Assembly: GCA_947652735.1 (NCBI GenBank)
Contig: CANTEG010000002.1
Span: forward strand, 1-64,000
Length of the DNA: 64,000 nt
Source: an uncultured Lachnospiraceae bacterium
GTDB lineage: Bacteria; Bacillota; Clostridia; Lachnospirales; Lachnospiraceae
Direction of reading: 5' to 3'
The notes under the pieces are model-generated. The model did no database searches. It was given only the letters and a program-made list of their open reading frames with translations, and was not told where the DNA came from. The first letter of the stretch is position 1. Each line of letters opens with the position of its first letter. Below are positions 42,206 to 51,286 of this stretch, piece by piece. Both the position numbers and the translations under genes were made by a program.

Positions 42206-44662
42206 TCAGTGAATGTCATATACACTTCGAAGTCTTATTGTGTCTATTTTTCCGCTTAAAACTTCTACTGTTTTACTGTCTCCGTTTAAATCAAAATAAT
42301 TGTCCGATAAGATTAAATCTTCGTTTTCATTTAAAACCTCAACACTCTTGGCATATGTTTTCGCAGATACGGTGATAAAGTTTCCCTCTGTTTTTACACT
42401 AAGTTCAGGGTCCTCATAGCGGAAATATTTTGGATAGGAGAAAATTACTGTACCCTCTGAAATTACCTGCTGACCTCTGTATGCCTGATAGCTTACATAT
42501 TCTTCATAAATATTTACGTCGGGAAGCTCTATTTTATCAAGCCACACACTGCTTAATGCAGGCACCTGTATTAGTGTTTCCTCTTTTCGTAGTATCTGGG
42601 CGTAAGCATCCCGAAGCTGCCATCTTACTGTAATTTCTTCATCGTGCATTGTCTCGTTTGTCACATTTAAGAGGATAGATTTTTCAAAATGAAAAGGAAG
42701 CCGTACCAGCTCCTGCCCGCTGCCAAGCATCCCCTGTTCCTCGCAGGAAATCATAATCGGGGCAAAAAAACGTCTCGCATAATAATGAAGTGCCTTTAAC
42801 CGTTGACAATAATCCACGCTTGACCAAGAAACCACAGGCCAACAATCGTTAAACTGCCAATACACAGCACCCATGCATCGGCTGTCATTGCGGTTTCTTC
42901 GGAAATGCTCCACACCGTAACGTATAGCATCTGCCTGCAATAATTGCGAAGCATAGATAACCGTTTCGAAATTTGACGGATATTTATAAGTCTGTTGCAT
43001 ATAGTTCATTATCTTTCCATTTGCGGAGCCGTTTCTCTGGTGTTTCTCCATAATATAAGAAAAGATATTCATATCCCGTTCATCATCAGTAAAAGTCTCC
43101 ACGGTCTTCCTTGACGGAAATGACTGAAAGCCGAATTCCGAAAGATAGCGGAAATAAAATTTGCGGTATTCAGAAAATGGTTTATTTCCATGCCATACAT
43201 CCCAATAATGCACATCACCCCGATTTTCATTCTGGGGATTGTCAAAGGAACCGCCTGAGGATGGACTTGCAGGCCAATAATAAACCTGTGGCGCGTATTC
43301 CTTTATAACTTGCGGGAGGATACGCTCGTACATGATGATATAATCCCGTACCTCGCTGGCCTTGCTTACCCAGTTACGCTCCGATACAAATTGCTCCATC
43401 TCGTTGTTGCCGCACATAAGTCCTAAGGATGCATGGTGTCTGATTCGCTTTAAGTTATCTATAAATTCAGCCATAATATTTGCTTCAAACTCAGGGGTTA
43501 AATCATACACGGCACATGCAAACATAAAGTCCTGCCATACGACAATTCCCATCTCATCGCATAAATCAAAGAACCAGTCATCAGGATAATATCCGCCACC
43601 CCACACACGAATAGAATTAAAGTTGGCAAATACTGCTTTTTCCAGCAGTGCTTTTGTTGTTTCTCTGGTAACACGTCCTAATAAATGATCCTCAGGGATA
43701 TAGTCTGCTCCCATTGCAAAAATATTTACACCATTGACGCAGGTGGCAAACCGTTCTCCCCACTGGTCTGGTGTGCGGTCCATTGTTATGGTTCGCAGTC
43801 CGATGTGTTTTGACCACGTATCGATTTTGGTTCCGTCTGATTTTTTCAATATAACAGTAACTGTATATAAATTTTGTTTTCCATATCCGTTGGGCCACCA
43901 AAGGGCAGGATTTTCAATGACGATTTCTGCCCCGCAGGAATCATAGACTGCTTCCTCGCAGGTTGGCGATATAATACGAACTTCTGTTTTTAGGTCTGTA
44001 AGGTCGGCAGAGACACCGTGTGCTATCTCAATTTTCGGCGTGATTTTCAATCGTACCGTTTCGTTTTCGTGAAATTGCAGTACCTCCACACTGTCAAATC
44101 TCGCAGTATTGATTCCTAACAGGGAAACAGGTCTCCAAATACCTGCGTCAGGCAGATGTGCACCCCAATCCCATCCGAACATGCAATGAGCTTTTCGGAT
44201 ATGAACAAATCCGTTCATGGCATCCTCTGTTCCAAGTGTAGGTGCCTTTTCAAACGCCTCGGCAATATATTTAGTAGGAGAATGAAAATAAACACACAAA
44301 ATATTATCTTCTTTTTTCAAAAGCTCCTTGACGGAATATTCCCATATACGGTGCATGTTTTCGGCATGACCTAACAGTACATCATTCAAAAAAATATCTG
44401 TGATGGTATCTAAACCGTCAAAGTGAAGTATTACCTCATCCGAAGAAAGCAGTTCCTCGTCACAACTAAAAACCGTACGATATTCATAATCATTGTCCAT
44501 TAATTTAAGAGCTTTGTCCTCGTTGTCCTTCCAAAACGGATTTTCCATTTCACCTGCCGCAAGTAAATCTCCGTAAACGGAACCTGGAACTGTAGCAGGA
44601 ATTATCTTCTCTGACCCGATTTGGGTCATTGTCCAATTTTCATGTAATGGAACTATTTTCAT
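42206..44662 (-). CDS. Beta-mannosidase, glycoside hydrolase family 2
   Basis: 818 residues from ATG 44662, 8 nt behind CAGGAGG. The sugar-binding and Ig-like domains (about 1-290) contain HIRKAHCMFGWDWGAHLPDA, the mark of beta-mannosidases. The catalytic TIM barrel (about 300-620) has VWGGGYYPDDWFFDLCDEMG, the acid/base Glu in LMCGNNEMEQF (about 421) and the nucleophile Glu in YLSEFGFQSFPS (about 525). It has no signal peptide, so it acts in the cytoplasm on imported mannosides. Together with the isomerase next door this makes a mannose-release-and-use unit. Confidence 0.9.
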   Translation of the reverse strand: MKIVPLHENWTMTQIGSEKIIPATVPGSVYGDLLAAGEMENPFWKDNEDKALKLMDNDYEYRTVFSCDEELLSSDEVILHFDGLDTITDIFLNDVLLGHAENMHRIWEYSVKELLKKEDNILCVYFHSPTKYIAEAFEKAPTLGTEDAMNGFVHIRKAHCMFGWDWGAHLPDAGIWRPVSLLGINTARFDSVEVLQFHENETVRLKITPKIEIAHGVSADLTDLKTEVRIISPTCEEAVYDSCGAEIVIENPALWWPNGYGKQNLYTVTVILKKSDGTKIDTWSKHIGLRTITMDRTPDQWGERFATCVNGVNIFAMGADYIPEDHLLGRVTRETTKALLEKAVFANFNSIRVWGGGYYPDDWFFDLCDEMGIVVWQDFMFACAVYDLTPEFEANIMAEFIDNLKRIRHHASLGLMCGNNEMEQFVSERNWVSKASEVRDYIIMYERILPQVIKEYAPQVYYWPASPSSGGSFDNPQNENRGDVHYWDVWHGNKPFSEYRKFYFRYLSEFGFQSFPSRKTVETFTDDERDMNIFSYIMEKHQRNGSANGKIMNYMQQTYKYPSNFETVIYASQLLQADAIRYGVEHFRRNRNDSRCMGAVYWQFNDCWPVVSWSSVDYCQRLKALHYYARRFFAPIMISCEEQGMLGSGQELVRLPFHFEKSILLNVTNETMHDEEITVRWQLRDAYAQILRKEETLIQVPALSSVWLDKIELPDVNIYEEYVSYQAYRGQQVISEGTVIFSYPKYFRYEDPELSVKTEGNFITVSAKTYAKSVEVLNENEDLILSDNYFDLNGDSKTVEVLSGKIDTIRLRSVYDIH

Positions 44663-44694
44663 CAATTTACACCTCCTGTATATATTTTATAGGG

Positions 44695-44763
44695 ATGAGC
44701 AAAACTCTACTTTTATGAATAAGTTGTAAAACTTTATTTTAAAAATAGTACATTTTGCTCATC
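44695..44763 (-). promoter_or_regulatory. Inverted operator pair before the mannosidase gene
   Basis: ATGAGCAAAACTC (44695-44707) and the inverted TTTTGCTCATC (44753-44763) frame a 45-bp AT-rich stretch. The first copy also precedes the isomerase gene. TATAAA-type bases lie between the first copy and the ATG. The arrangement fits AraC-type control of the divergent regulator and the mannosidase. Confidence 0.65.
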
Positions 44764-44954
44764 TCTTAATTATATGTAACTGCATACATACCTTGAAATG
44801 ATTGCCACTGTCGTATTATATCTCTATTATGCATTACATACTTCAAAAAGGATATGAAAAATGTTCCCTAAAATTGCATAAATCTATTATTTAAAATTGA
44901 CACTGTAAGTAAATGGATTATAATTTAAGTATATTATTACAGGAGGTCCGAATT

Positions 44955-45812
44955 ATGGAACTGTTTGAGTATATCGATTTATTGCAACAGCCCTTTGATA
45001 TTTTCTATACAGACTCCGTAAATTCTCCCCTTCATTGGCATTACTATAGTGAGATTTTATATATGAAAAAGGGGAGTATAAAATTAATCTGCAACAATCA
45101 AAGTTTTGTTTTGGAGAAAGATGATATTTGCTATATTTACCCGCTGCAATTACATGAGGTGCAAAAGGTGAATGATGGGGAAGTGGAATATGCGGTTATT
45201 AAATTTGACATTCATACAATTCATATTCCGAAAGCATATATTCAGAAGCTGTTTGATTATTTTGTCCAAAGAACGTCGGATGAAGATTACTGCATTATAG
45301 TAAAAAATGTTTCTTCACAGAATGATTCCATAGGACATTGTATTGATTTCACAATTGAAGAATACACAGGTAAGCATGATTTATATATGCTACAGGTGCA
45401 GGCGAACATTTTTTCAATCCTAATCGCGATTGCCAGAATGTGTTCGAAGAAGACATTTATTTCCCAAAACAAACCCGCTGATAATCAGATTTCCTTTCAT
45501 CACATATTGGAATACATAGATGTGCATTCTGCCGACAATATTGAAATTCAGAAGCTGGCAGATAAGTGCCATATGAGTTATTCGCATTTTGCCAGATTGT
45601 TTCGGGAAAAATACGGTCGTTCCTGTAAAGAATACATTACATATATACGGTTAAATAAAGCGGAGGAGCTTCTGATACATACGGATTATGATATCGCTTA
45701 CATTGCAAATGAAACAGGCTTCTTTGACAGCAGTCATTTTATCCGTGCCTATAAAAAATGGAAGGGAATAACACCCAAACAGCAGCGGATGGGGGTGAAG
45801 ATTGAGAGATAG
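44955..45812 (+). CDS. AraC-family regulator with cupin sensor domain
   Basis: 285 residues from ATG 44955 behind ACAGGAGG; the frame opens at 44913 without support. The N-terminal cupin (about 10-100) reads FYTDSVNSPLHWHYYSEILY and QLHEVQKVNDG. The C-terminal double helix-turn-helix (about 185-285) has ADKCHMSYSHFARLFREKYG and ETGFFDSSHFIRAYKKWKGI, then TPKQQR. It is divergent from the mannosidase and probably senses mannose or a manno-oligosaccharide, controlling the motif pair at 44695-44763 and the copy at 41968. Confidence 0.9.
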   Translation: MELFEYIDLLQQPFDIFYTDSVNSPLHWHYYSEILYMKKGSIKLICNNQSFVLEKDDICYIYPLQLHEVQKVNDGEVEYAVIKFDIHTIHIPKAYIQKLFDYFVQRTSDEDYCIIVKNVSSQNDSIGHCIDFTIEEYTGKHDLYMLQVQANIFSILIAIARMCSKKTFISQNKPADNQISFHHILEYIDVHSADNIEIQKLADKCHMSYSHFARLFREKYGRSCKEYITYIRLNKAEELLIHTDYDIAYIANETGFFDSSHFIRAYKKWKGITPKQQRMGVKIER

Positions 45813-45984
45813 TGGAAATGGTATGCAGGATATGCCGCGGACAACGGAAAGAAGCTTGTCCGAATGGATTTTAGTATTATATAAAATTATGGTAGAATAT
45901 GTCCTAAGGAGTAAGAAAAGCTTTGAGTGCAAAGGGTCATTATGGGTAAACTGCCAGATAAGAAAAACGGAGAGGGAAAACGGG

Positions 45985-48900
45985 ATGAATGAATTAATTC
46001 AAAAGATTAAAGAGGGTGCTAAGGAAAAGGGGAACATGAAAGTTTTCGTGTCTTTGGATTACGAAAGAGGACATCAGGAGGTAAGCTATAGGAAACTGTG
46101 GGAGAGTGTTAGGGCTTATGCTGCCATGATGAAAGAAAGCGGTATTTGTCACGGAAAAAGGGTGGTTATTTTATGTGACAATTCTCTTGACAATATTTAT
46201 ATGGTATATGGGTGTATGATGCTGGGTGTTACATTTACCATGCTTCCTGTTCCGGTTGATGAAGGAAAAATTAACAGGTATCATTCGGTAGTAAAATCAT
46301 GTTCACCGGATGCGGTTTTGATGCCGAAACATATATATGGAATGCTTGGAGAGCAGATAAAGGGAATTAAGGTGCCTGACATAGAAATTATTTATGACTG
46401 GACAGAGGATGCACCAAAAGAGGATGAGGTAGTGGTGTACGATATCAAAAGTGATGATATCATTTATTTGCAATACTCATCAGGTTCTACAAATGAACCA
46501 AAAGGTGTCATGATATCATATAGTAATTTGATGGCAAATCTGCTTGATTATAAGAGTTTGGTTCCTGCGGACTTTCCATGCCGCGTTTCATGGGTGCCTT
46601 TTTTCCACAACATAGGATTACTGGCAGTTATATTTAAAACAATATATGATGACAGCTATGCATATTTAATCAGGACAACTGATTTTATCCGTAATCCGCT
46701 TCTCTGGCTTAGGGCAATTACGGAGTTTAAGGCGGACATTACGGTAGGACCGAACTCCGCATATGATTTGTGCACGAAAATAGTGAATGAGGAGACGGCA
46801 AAACAGTTTGATTTAACATCAGTGAAAGTATTTGGCAATGGCTCTGAGATGGTTTTGCCTGATACCATTGAGCGGTTTTGCCATTTGTTTCATGTTAAGC
46901 CTGAAACCTTTATGTTTTCATATGGACTAGCGGAAACAGTATGTACAGCCAGTGGTGCCCATGAGGGATATGAAATGGAGCGGATAGACTACGAGGCATA
47001 TAAGAAAAACCGTTTTGTTACACTGTCTGATGAGGAGACAGATAATCATACTTATAAATCAATTGTATCAAACGGACGTCCCTTAGAGACTATAAAAGTT
47101 GTGATTACGGATATGAAAAAGCCAACACATGCAGTGGAAGACAGTTGCCAGATTGGTGAAATTTGTCTGCAAGGCCCCGCAGTTGCCAAGGGCTATCTAG
47201 GAAATATTGAGGATAATGCTAATTTCCATCATAAGATTGATGGCTATGAGGGTGAATTTTTAAGAACCGGAGATATGGGTGTGCTGCATGAAGGCAAGCT
47301 GTACGTGACGGGCCGTATCAAAGAAATGATTATTATCAATGGGCATAATATATATCCGTCAGACGTTCAGCATACTATTTTCAAGACGGTACGTGAACTG
47401 GCAGGACATGCGGTCTGTGTATTTTCTTATTCTGTGGAGGGAAAGGAACGGGTCGTAATCATAATCGAGGCAGATGAGAGAGAACACTTAAATTATGAGG
47501 CTTTGTCGGAAGTAATCAATCATATCATTACAAGTGAATTTGAGGTTTCGCCGTATGATATTGCTTTTGTACAATCAGGGTCTTTAATTCGTACAGATAA
47601 CGGAAAGCTTCGCATTCATAAAATAAGACGTGCGTATAAAACGGACGATTTAAAGCTTTTGTATTCAGGACGTCATGTTCAGGGGAGTACGAATACTGAC
47701 GAAATGGAAGTATGTATGGACGTTATTGAGCAGGGCGTAAGAGATGCGTTTGATAAGATATTAAATATTTCTGATGCAGACATGCACACAAGCTTTTTGG
47801 AATTGGGTGGAAATTCATTTGATACATTGGAGTTAATTGTGGAGCTGGAACAAAAATTTTCGGTGAAATTTGATGCAAGGGAATTATTGATGAATCCTAC
47901 CGTGTGCGGAATAGCAGAGCAAATCCGAAGCAGGATAACAGAAAAGAAATCAACGACCACCCAGACCGATTTATATGCAGAATGTGCATTGCCTGATGAG
48001 ATTAGGGTAACAGGAACATACGGAAAGAAGCCTTCAGAATGCTCGGTATTTTTCCTGACAGGAAGTACAGGCTTTTTGGGCGCGTATCTGATTTCTTCAA
48101 TTTTGAAACAGTCCACGGTGCCAAATATGAAGCTGTACTGTCATTGCAGGGCAAAAAGTCAGGAAGACGGTATGGGGCGAATCAGAAATAACATGCAGCA
48201 TTATATGTGCTGGGATGATGCATTTGAAAAATACATTTATCCTGTGTTAGGGGACCTTACTAAGCCGCATATGGGAATAGAAGAAGCTTTGTATCGGGAG
48301 CTTGCAAGCGAGGTGGAGGTCGTTTATCATAATGGCGCATTACTGAACTTTATGTTTCCGTATGAATATTTAAGAAAAGCAAATGTGTATGGAACGCAGG
48401 AGTGTCTGCGTTTTGCCTGCGACGACAAGCCGAAATATTTCAGCTATATATCATCCTTCAGTGTCTATGATAATCCAAGCCATTTTAGGAAGATTGCTTA
48501 TGAGGATGATTTGCTGGAGTCGGCAGAGGGATATTTCCTTGGCTATTCCCAGACAAAATGGGTGTCGGAGAAGCTTACGGGAATAGCAAGGGAGCGTGGA
48601 CTTCGGACAATCATATTCAGACCTGCTGATATTACAGGTGAAAAAGGCAGTGGAATATGGGAAATGGGAGATTTGATAAGCAGGATTTTGGTGTCGGCAA
48701 TTCAGACAGGAAGAATGCCAGGTGCAGATATGAAATTTTTCCTTACACCAGTAGATTATGTGGGTGATGCAATTGCTTACATTTCAAAAAATGAGGATGC
48801 ATATGGAAAAGCTTTTAATTTGGTTAACCAAAAGATTGCATCTGCTGCGGAACTAAAATATATAATGGAAGAATGTGGATATCCGATAGAAATTATTCCG

Positions 48901-49173
48901 TATGATAAGTGGCAGCAGGAGCTTGCAGCGTCAGATACGGAGCAAAATGCATTGAAAATATTGGCGTGCTTATTTGAGGGTGATGGAGATAGTGAGGACA
49001 GCATTATAAAGAGATATTCTGATAATGGAGCAATATTTGACACAAGCAATACCGATGCATTTTTGGAGGACAACCATATTGTGTGTCCGCCTGTTGACAA
49101 GGAACTCTTGAGTGCATATTTCCGTTATTTTGCAGAAAGAGGATATATCAGTAAGGCACCAATATGCGGATGA
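45985..49173 (+). CDS. Fatty-acyl-AMP-ligase/carrier/thioester-reductase multidomain enzyme
   Basis: 1062 residues from ATG 45985 with GGAGAGG in front; the upstream open frame to 45802 overlaps the AraC gene. AMP-ligase domain (about 1-590): LQYSSGSTNEPKGVM (162-176), YGLAETVCTASG and GRIKEMIIINGHNIYPSDV, like FAAL enzymes. Carrier domain (about 590-670) with the phosphopantetheine Ser in LELGGNSFDTLEL. Reductase domain (about 680-1062): FLTGSTGFLGAYL (Rossmann), YHNGALLNFMFPYEYLRKAN and GYSQTKWVSEKL (Tyr-x3-Lys). It should load an acid on the carrier and release it as aldehyde or alcohol. No condensation domain or phosphopantetheinyl transferase nearby. Confidence 0.85.
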   Translation: MNELIQKIKEGAKEKGNMKVFVSLDYERGHQEVSYRKLWESVRAYAAMMKESGICHGKRVVILCDNSLDNIYMVYGCMMLGVTFTMLPVPVDEGKINRYHSVVKSCSPDAVLMPKHIYGMLGEQIKGIKVPDIEIIYDWTEDAPKEDEVVVYDIKSDDIIYLQYSSGSTNEPKGVMISYSNLMANLLDYKSLVPADFPCRVSWVPFFHNIGLLAVIFKTIYDDSYAYLIRTTDFIRNPLLWLRAITEFKADITVGPNSAYDLCTKIVNEETAKQFDLTSVKVFGNGSEMVLPDTIERFCHLFHVKPETFMFSYGLAETVCTASGAHEGYEMERIDYEAYKKNRFVTLSDEETDNHTYKSIVSNGRPLETIKVVITDMKKPTHAVEDSCQIGEICLQGPAVAKGYLGNIEDNANFHHKIDGYEGEFLRTGDMGVLHEGKLYVTGRIKEMIIINGHNIYPSDVQHTIFKTVRELAGHAVCVFSYSVEGKERVVIIIEADEREHLNYEALSEVINHIITSEFEVSPYDIAFVQSGSLIRTDNGKLRIHKIRRAYKTDDLKLLYSGRHVQGSTNTDEMEVCMDVIEQGVRDAFDKILNISDADMHTSFLELGGNSFDTLELIVELEQKFSVKFDARELLMNPTVCGIAEQIRSRITEKKSTTTQTDLYAECALPDEIRVTGTYGKKPSECSVFFLTGSTGFLGAYLISSILKQSTVPNMKLYCHCRAKSQEDGMGRIRNNMQHYMCWDDAFEKYIYPVLGDLTKPHMGIEEALYRELASEVEVVYHNGALLNFMFPYEYLRKANVYGTQECLRFACDDKPKYFSYISSFSVYDNPSHFRKIAYEDDLLESAEGYFLGYSQTKWVSEKLTGIARERGLRTIIFRPADITGEKGSGIWEMGDLISRILVSAIQTGRMPGADMKFFLTPVDYVGDAIAYISKNEDAYGKAFNLVNQKIASAAELKYIMEECGYPIEIIPYDKWQQELAASDTEQNALKILACLFEGDGDSEDSIIKRYSDNGAIFDTSNTDAFLEDNHIVCPPVDKELLSAYFRYFAERGYISKAPICG

Positions 49174-49211
49174 TGTGTTTCATAAAATAAATTATTTAAG
49201 GAGTGATTACA

Positions 49212-49562
49212 ATGTTATTTTTAGAATACCCAAAATGTTCAACATGTAAGAAAGCGAAGAAGTGGCTGGACGATAATAATGTCAAATATACAGACCGTCA
49301 TATTGTGGAAGATAATCCATCCTATGACGAGTTAAAGGAATGGTACAAAAAAAGCGGTTTGCCTTTAAAGAAATTCTTTAATACAAGCGGTATACTTTAC
49401 AAGGAAATGAAGCTCAAGGACAAACTGGCAGATATGAGCGAGGAAGAACAGTTGAAGCTTTTGGCTACAAATGGAATGCTCGTAAAACGTCCGATTATTG
49501 TGGATGGGGAAAATGTGATGACAGGCTTTCGGGAAGCAGAGTGGGCGGAGAAGTTGAAGTAG
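49212..49562 (+). CDS. ArsC/Spx-superfamily protein (YffB-type)
   Basis: 116 residues from ATG 49212 with AAGGAG upstream; an in-frame ATA/ATG at 49203 is less likely. PKCSTCKKAKKWLDDNNVKY gives the CxxC redox motif, FFNTSGILYKEM and NGMLVKRPIIVDGENVMTGF give the conserved Arg-Pro part. It is a thioredoxin-fold protein like arsenate reductases and Spx, but the wider context (no ars operon, no ClpX-binding C-terminus seen) leaves its job open, for example as an oxidoreductase. Confidence 0.87.
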   Translation: MLFLEYPKCSTCKKAKKWLDDNNVKYTDRHIVEDNPSYDELKEWYKKSGLPLKKFFNTSGILYKEMKLKDKLADMSEEEQLKLLATNGMLVKRPIIVDGENVMTGFREAEWAEKLK

Positions 49563-49605
49563 GGTGTTGATTCAACATTATGTAGACTTGCCGCCGGGCA
49601 AAGTA

Positions 49606-49633
49606 TTGACAATGCACTACAAATTGGTAAAAT
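49606..49633 (+). promoter_or_regulatory. Promoter of the second restriction-modification module
   Basis: TTGACA (49606-49611) and TAAAAT (49628-49633) with a 16-bp spacer; the next ribosome site is GGAGG before ATG 49653. Confidence 0.6.
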
Positions 49634-49652
49634 ATAATTTGGAGGTAGGGTC

Positions 49653-49841
49653 ATGAAAAAAACCACATCAATTAGTATAAGAGTTAGCGAAAATGAACTC
49701 GAAACATTTAAAAGAGCAGCTAGGCTCGAGGCTTATTCTTCATACAGTGAGTTTATAAGACGTACTGCATTGATAGAAGCTTTAAAGATTATTAAAGGTA
49801 ATGGTGAAAGCCTGGAAAGCGAGGATAAAGAAAATGAATAA
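49653..49841 (+). CDS. Ribbon-helix-helix regulator of the second R-M module
   Basis: 62 residues: SISIRVSENELETFKRAARL and YSSYSEFIRRTALIEALKII are the strand and two helices of a CopG/MetJ-type dimer. ATG 49653 has GGAGG. It overlaps the methyltransferase start by 8 nt. Small DNA-binding proteins placed ahead of methyltransferases often act as controllers or as antitoxins; no toxin gene is near, so a controller role is preferred. Confidence 0.8.
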   Translation: MKKTTSISIRVSENELETFKRAARLEAYSSYSEFIRRTALIEALKIIKGNGESLESEDKENE

Positions 49842-51243
49842 TAGTCTCATTGAAAGAATGAGAGCTGAAAACTATAGTTTGGTGAGCATTGATTTGTTTT
49901 CAGGTCCAGGCGGTTTATGTACTGGATTTAAATGGGCTGGAATATTACCATTAATAGCTGTAGAGTGGACTGATACGACGGTAGAAACATATGCGGTGAG
50001 CCATAATGCAGAAGTAATGCATTTAGAGGACAATTTTGGCGAAGACGGTATTAGTGCAGAATATCTACAACAATTTATGCATGAAAGTGCCCGTACATTG
50101 TTGATTCACGGAGATATTAATCTTGTGGATAGTAAGATGATTCAAGATTTATTACAAGCCAGATATGGCATAGATTCGAAAAATGAAACTATAGATGTGG
50201 TCTCTGGGGGGGCTCCTTGTGAGAGCTTTAGCATAGCGGGTACAAGGACACTTGGCGATGAGAGGGATGATTTGTTTAGTAATATTGTCCGCATTTCACA
50301 AGCTGTTAGAACTAAAGCAATTTTATTTGAAAATGTAAAGGGGATGTTTTCTAAAAGAAACAAACAGGGAAAAAAAGGAGCTATTTTTCAATACATATGT
50401 AATACATTTGAGAATGATGAGGGGGAGCCAAGTTATAGATTGGCATCACGTGATCAAAATGAAATTCTTTTACGTGCATGTGACTATGGGGTGCCACAGG
50501 CAAGAGAACGTCTGTTTCTAGTTGGTCTAAGAAGGGACCTTGAAAATATAAAATTTGTATACCCGCCTAAAACGCATGGACCAGGATGTGAAAATCCTTA
50601 TGTAACAGTTAGGGATGCAATATATGATTTGCCCAAAGTCGATATGGGACAAGGGGAAGATATTTCAGGGTATAAACGCCCGAAAAAGTATAATACAGAT
50701 AATCAAAAAAGGTTTGTTGCCATTATGCGGGGTGACTATGATGGTGAGGGAATCCATTCGAATATACCTGAGCATCTTGTGAAAAGTGGTATTTTTAACA
50801 ATAATATTAGTTCCCATAAGGGACCCGGTCATATTAAAAGAAAACAGCAGCTTTTAGCTCTTATTCCTGTGGGAAGTAGTATGAAAGCTACATATGAACA
50901 TTTGAAAGCGACAGGCGAAATTGAAAAGTATAGACATTTGTTCCCGAATACTATCTATGGAAGTAGAAATAGGAGGCTGATTTGGGATGAACCTAGTTTT
51001 ACAGTAACATCACATTGTTTAGATGAGATATTGCATCCAGAGTTAAATAGAGCTATAACACCACGGGAAGCTGCAAGACTTCAGAGTTTTCCTGATTGGT
51101 ATCAGTTTGCGGGACCTTATGTGCAGTTTCATGGAGACAAAGAGCAGGATAAATATGAACAAATAGGAGATGCTATACCCCCGTTGCTTGCTAATGCAAT
51201 CGCACGACAATTCGTAGATTGTTTACCGTCACATGTGGAATAA
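49834..51243 (+). CDS. DNA (cytosine-5) methyltransferase of the second R-M module
   Basis: 469 residues from ATG 49834, overlapping the RHH stop. Motifs: I SIDLFSGPGGLCTGFKWAG, IV SGGAPCESFSIAG, VI LFENVKGMF, VIII YGVPQARERLFLVGLRR, IX ITPREAARLQSFPDWYQF and X QIGDAIPPLLANAIARQF. The target-recognition region (about 290-380) contains FNNNISSHKGPGHIKRKQQL. It differs in length and sequence from both methyltransferases of the first locus. With a partner nuclease of MspI-like appearance, the target may be CCGG-like, but this is a guess. Confidence 0.92.
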   Translation: MNNSLIERMRAENYSLVSIDLFSGPGGLCTGFKWAGILPLIAVEWTDTTVETYAVSHNAEVMHLEDNFGEDGISAEYLQQFMHESARTLLIHGDINLVDSKMIQDLLQARYGIDSKNETIDVVSGGAPCESFSIAGTRTLGDERDDLFSNIVRISQAVRTKAILFENVKGMFSKRNKQGKKGAIFQYICNTFENDEGEPSYRLASRDQNEILLRACDYGVPQARERLFLVGLRRDLENIKFVYPPKTHGPGCENPYVTVRDAIYDLPKVDMGQGEDISGYKRPKKYNTDNQKRFVAIMRGDYDGEGIHSNIPEHLVKSGIFNNNISSHKGPGHIKRKQQLLALIPVGSSMKATYEHLKATGEIEKYRHLFPNTIYGSRNRRLIWDEPSFTVTSHCLDEILHPELNRAITPREAARLQSFPDWYQFAGPYVQFHGDKEQDKYEQIGDAIPPLLANAIARQFVDCLPSHVE

Positions 51244-51286
51244 TTGTACTTATAAAAAATGTTGATAGCTTTGGGGGGAAGATAAC

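Noticed and set aside
42430..44374. Several plus-strand frames of 60-75 codons inside the mannosidase gene
   Set aside because: All are shadows of the minus-strand beta-mannosidase and lack ribosome sites.
45802..45984. 61-codon N-terminal extension of the ligase-reductase gene
   Set aside because: It overlaps the end of the AraC gene, has no family residues, and a ribosome site precedes the ATG at 45985.
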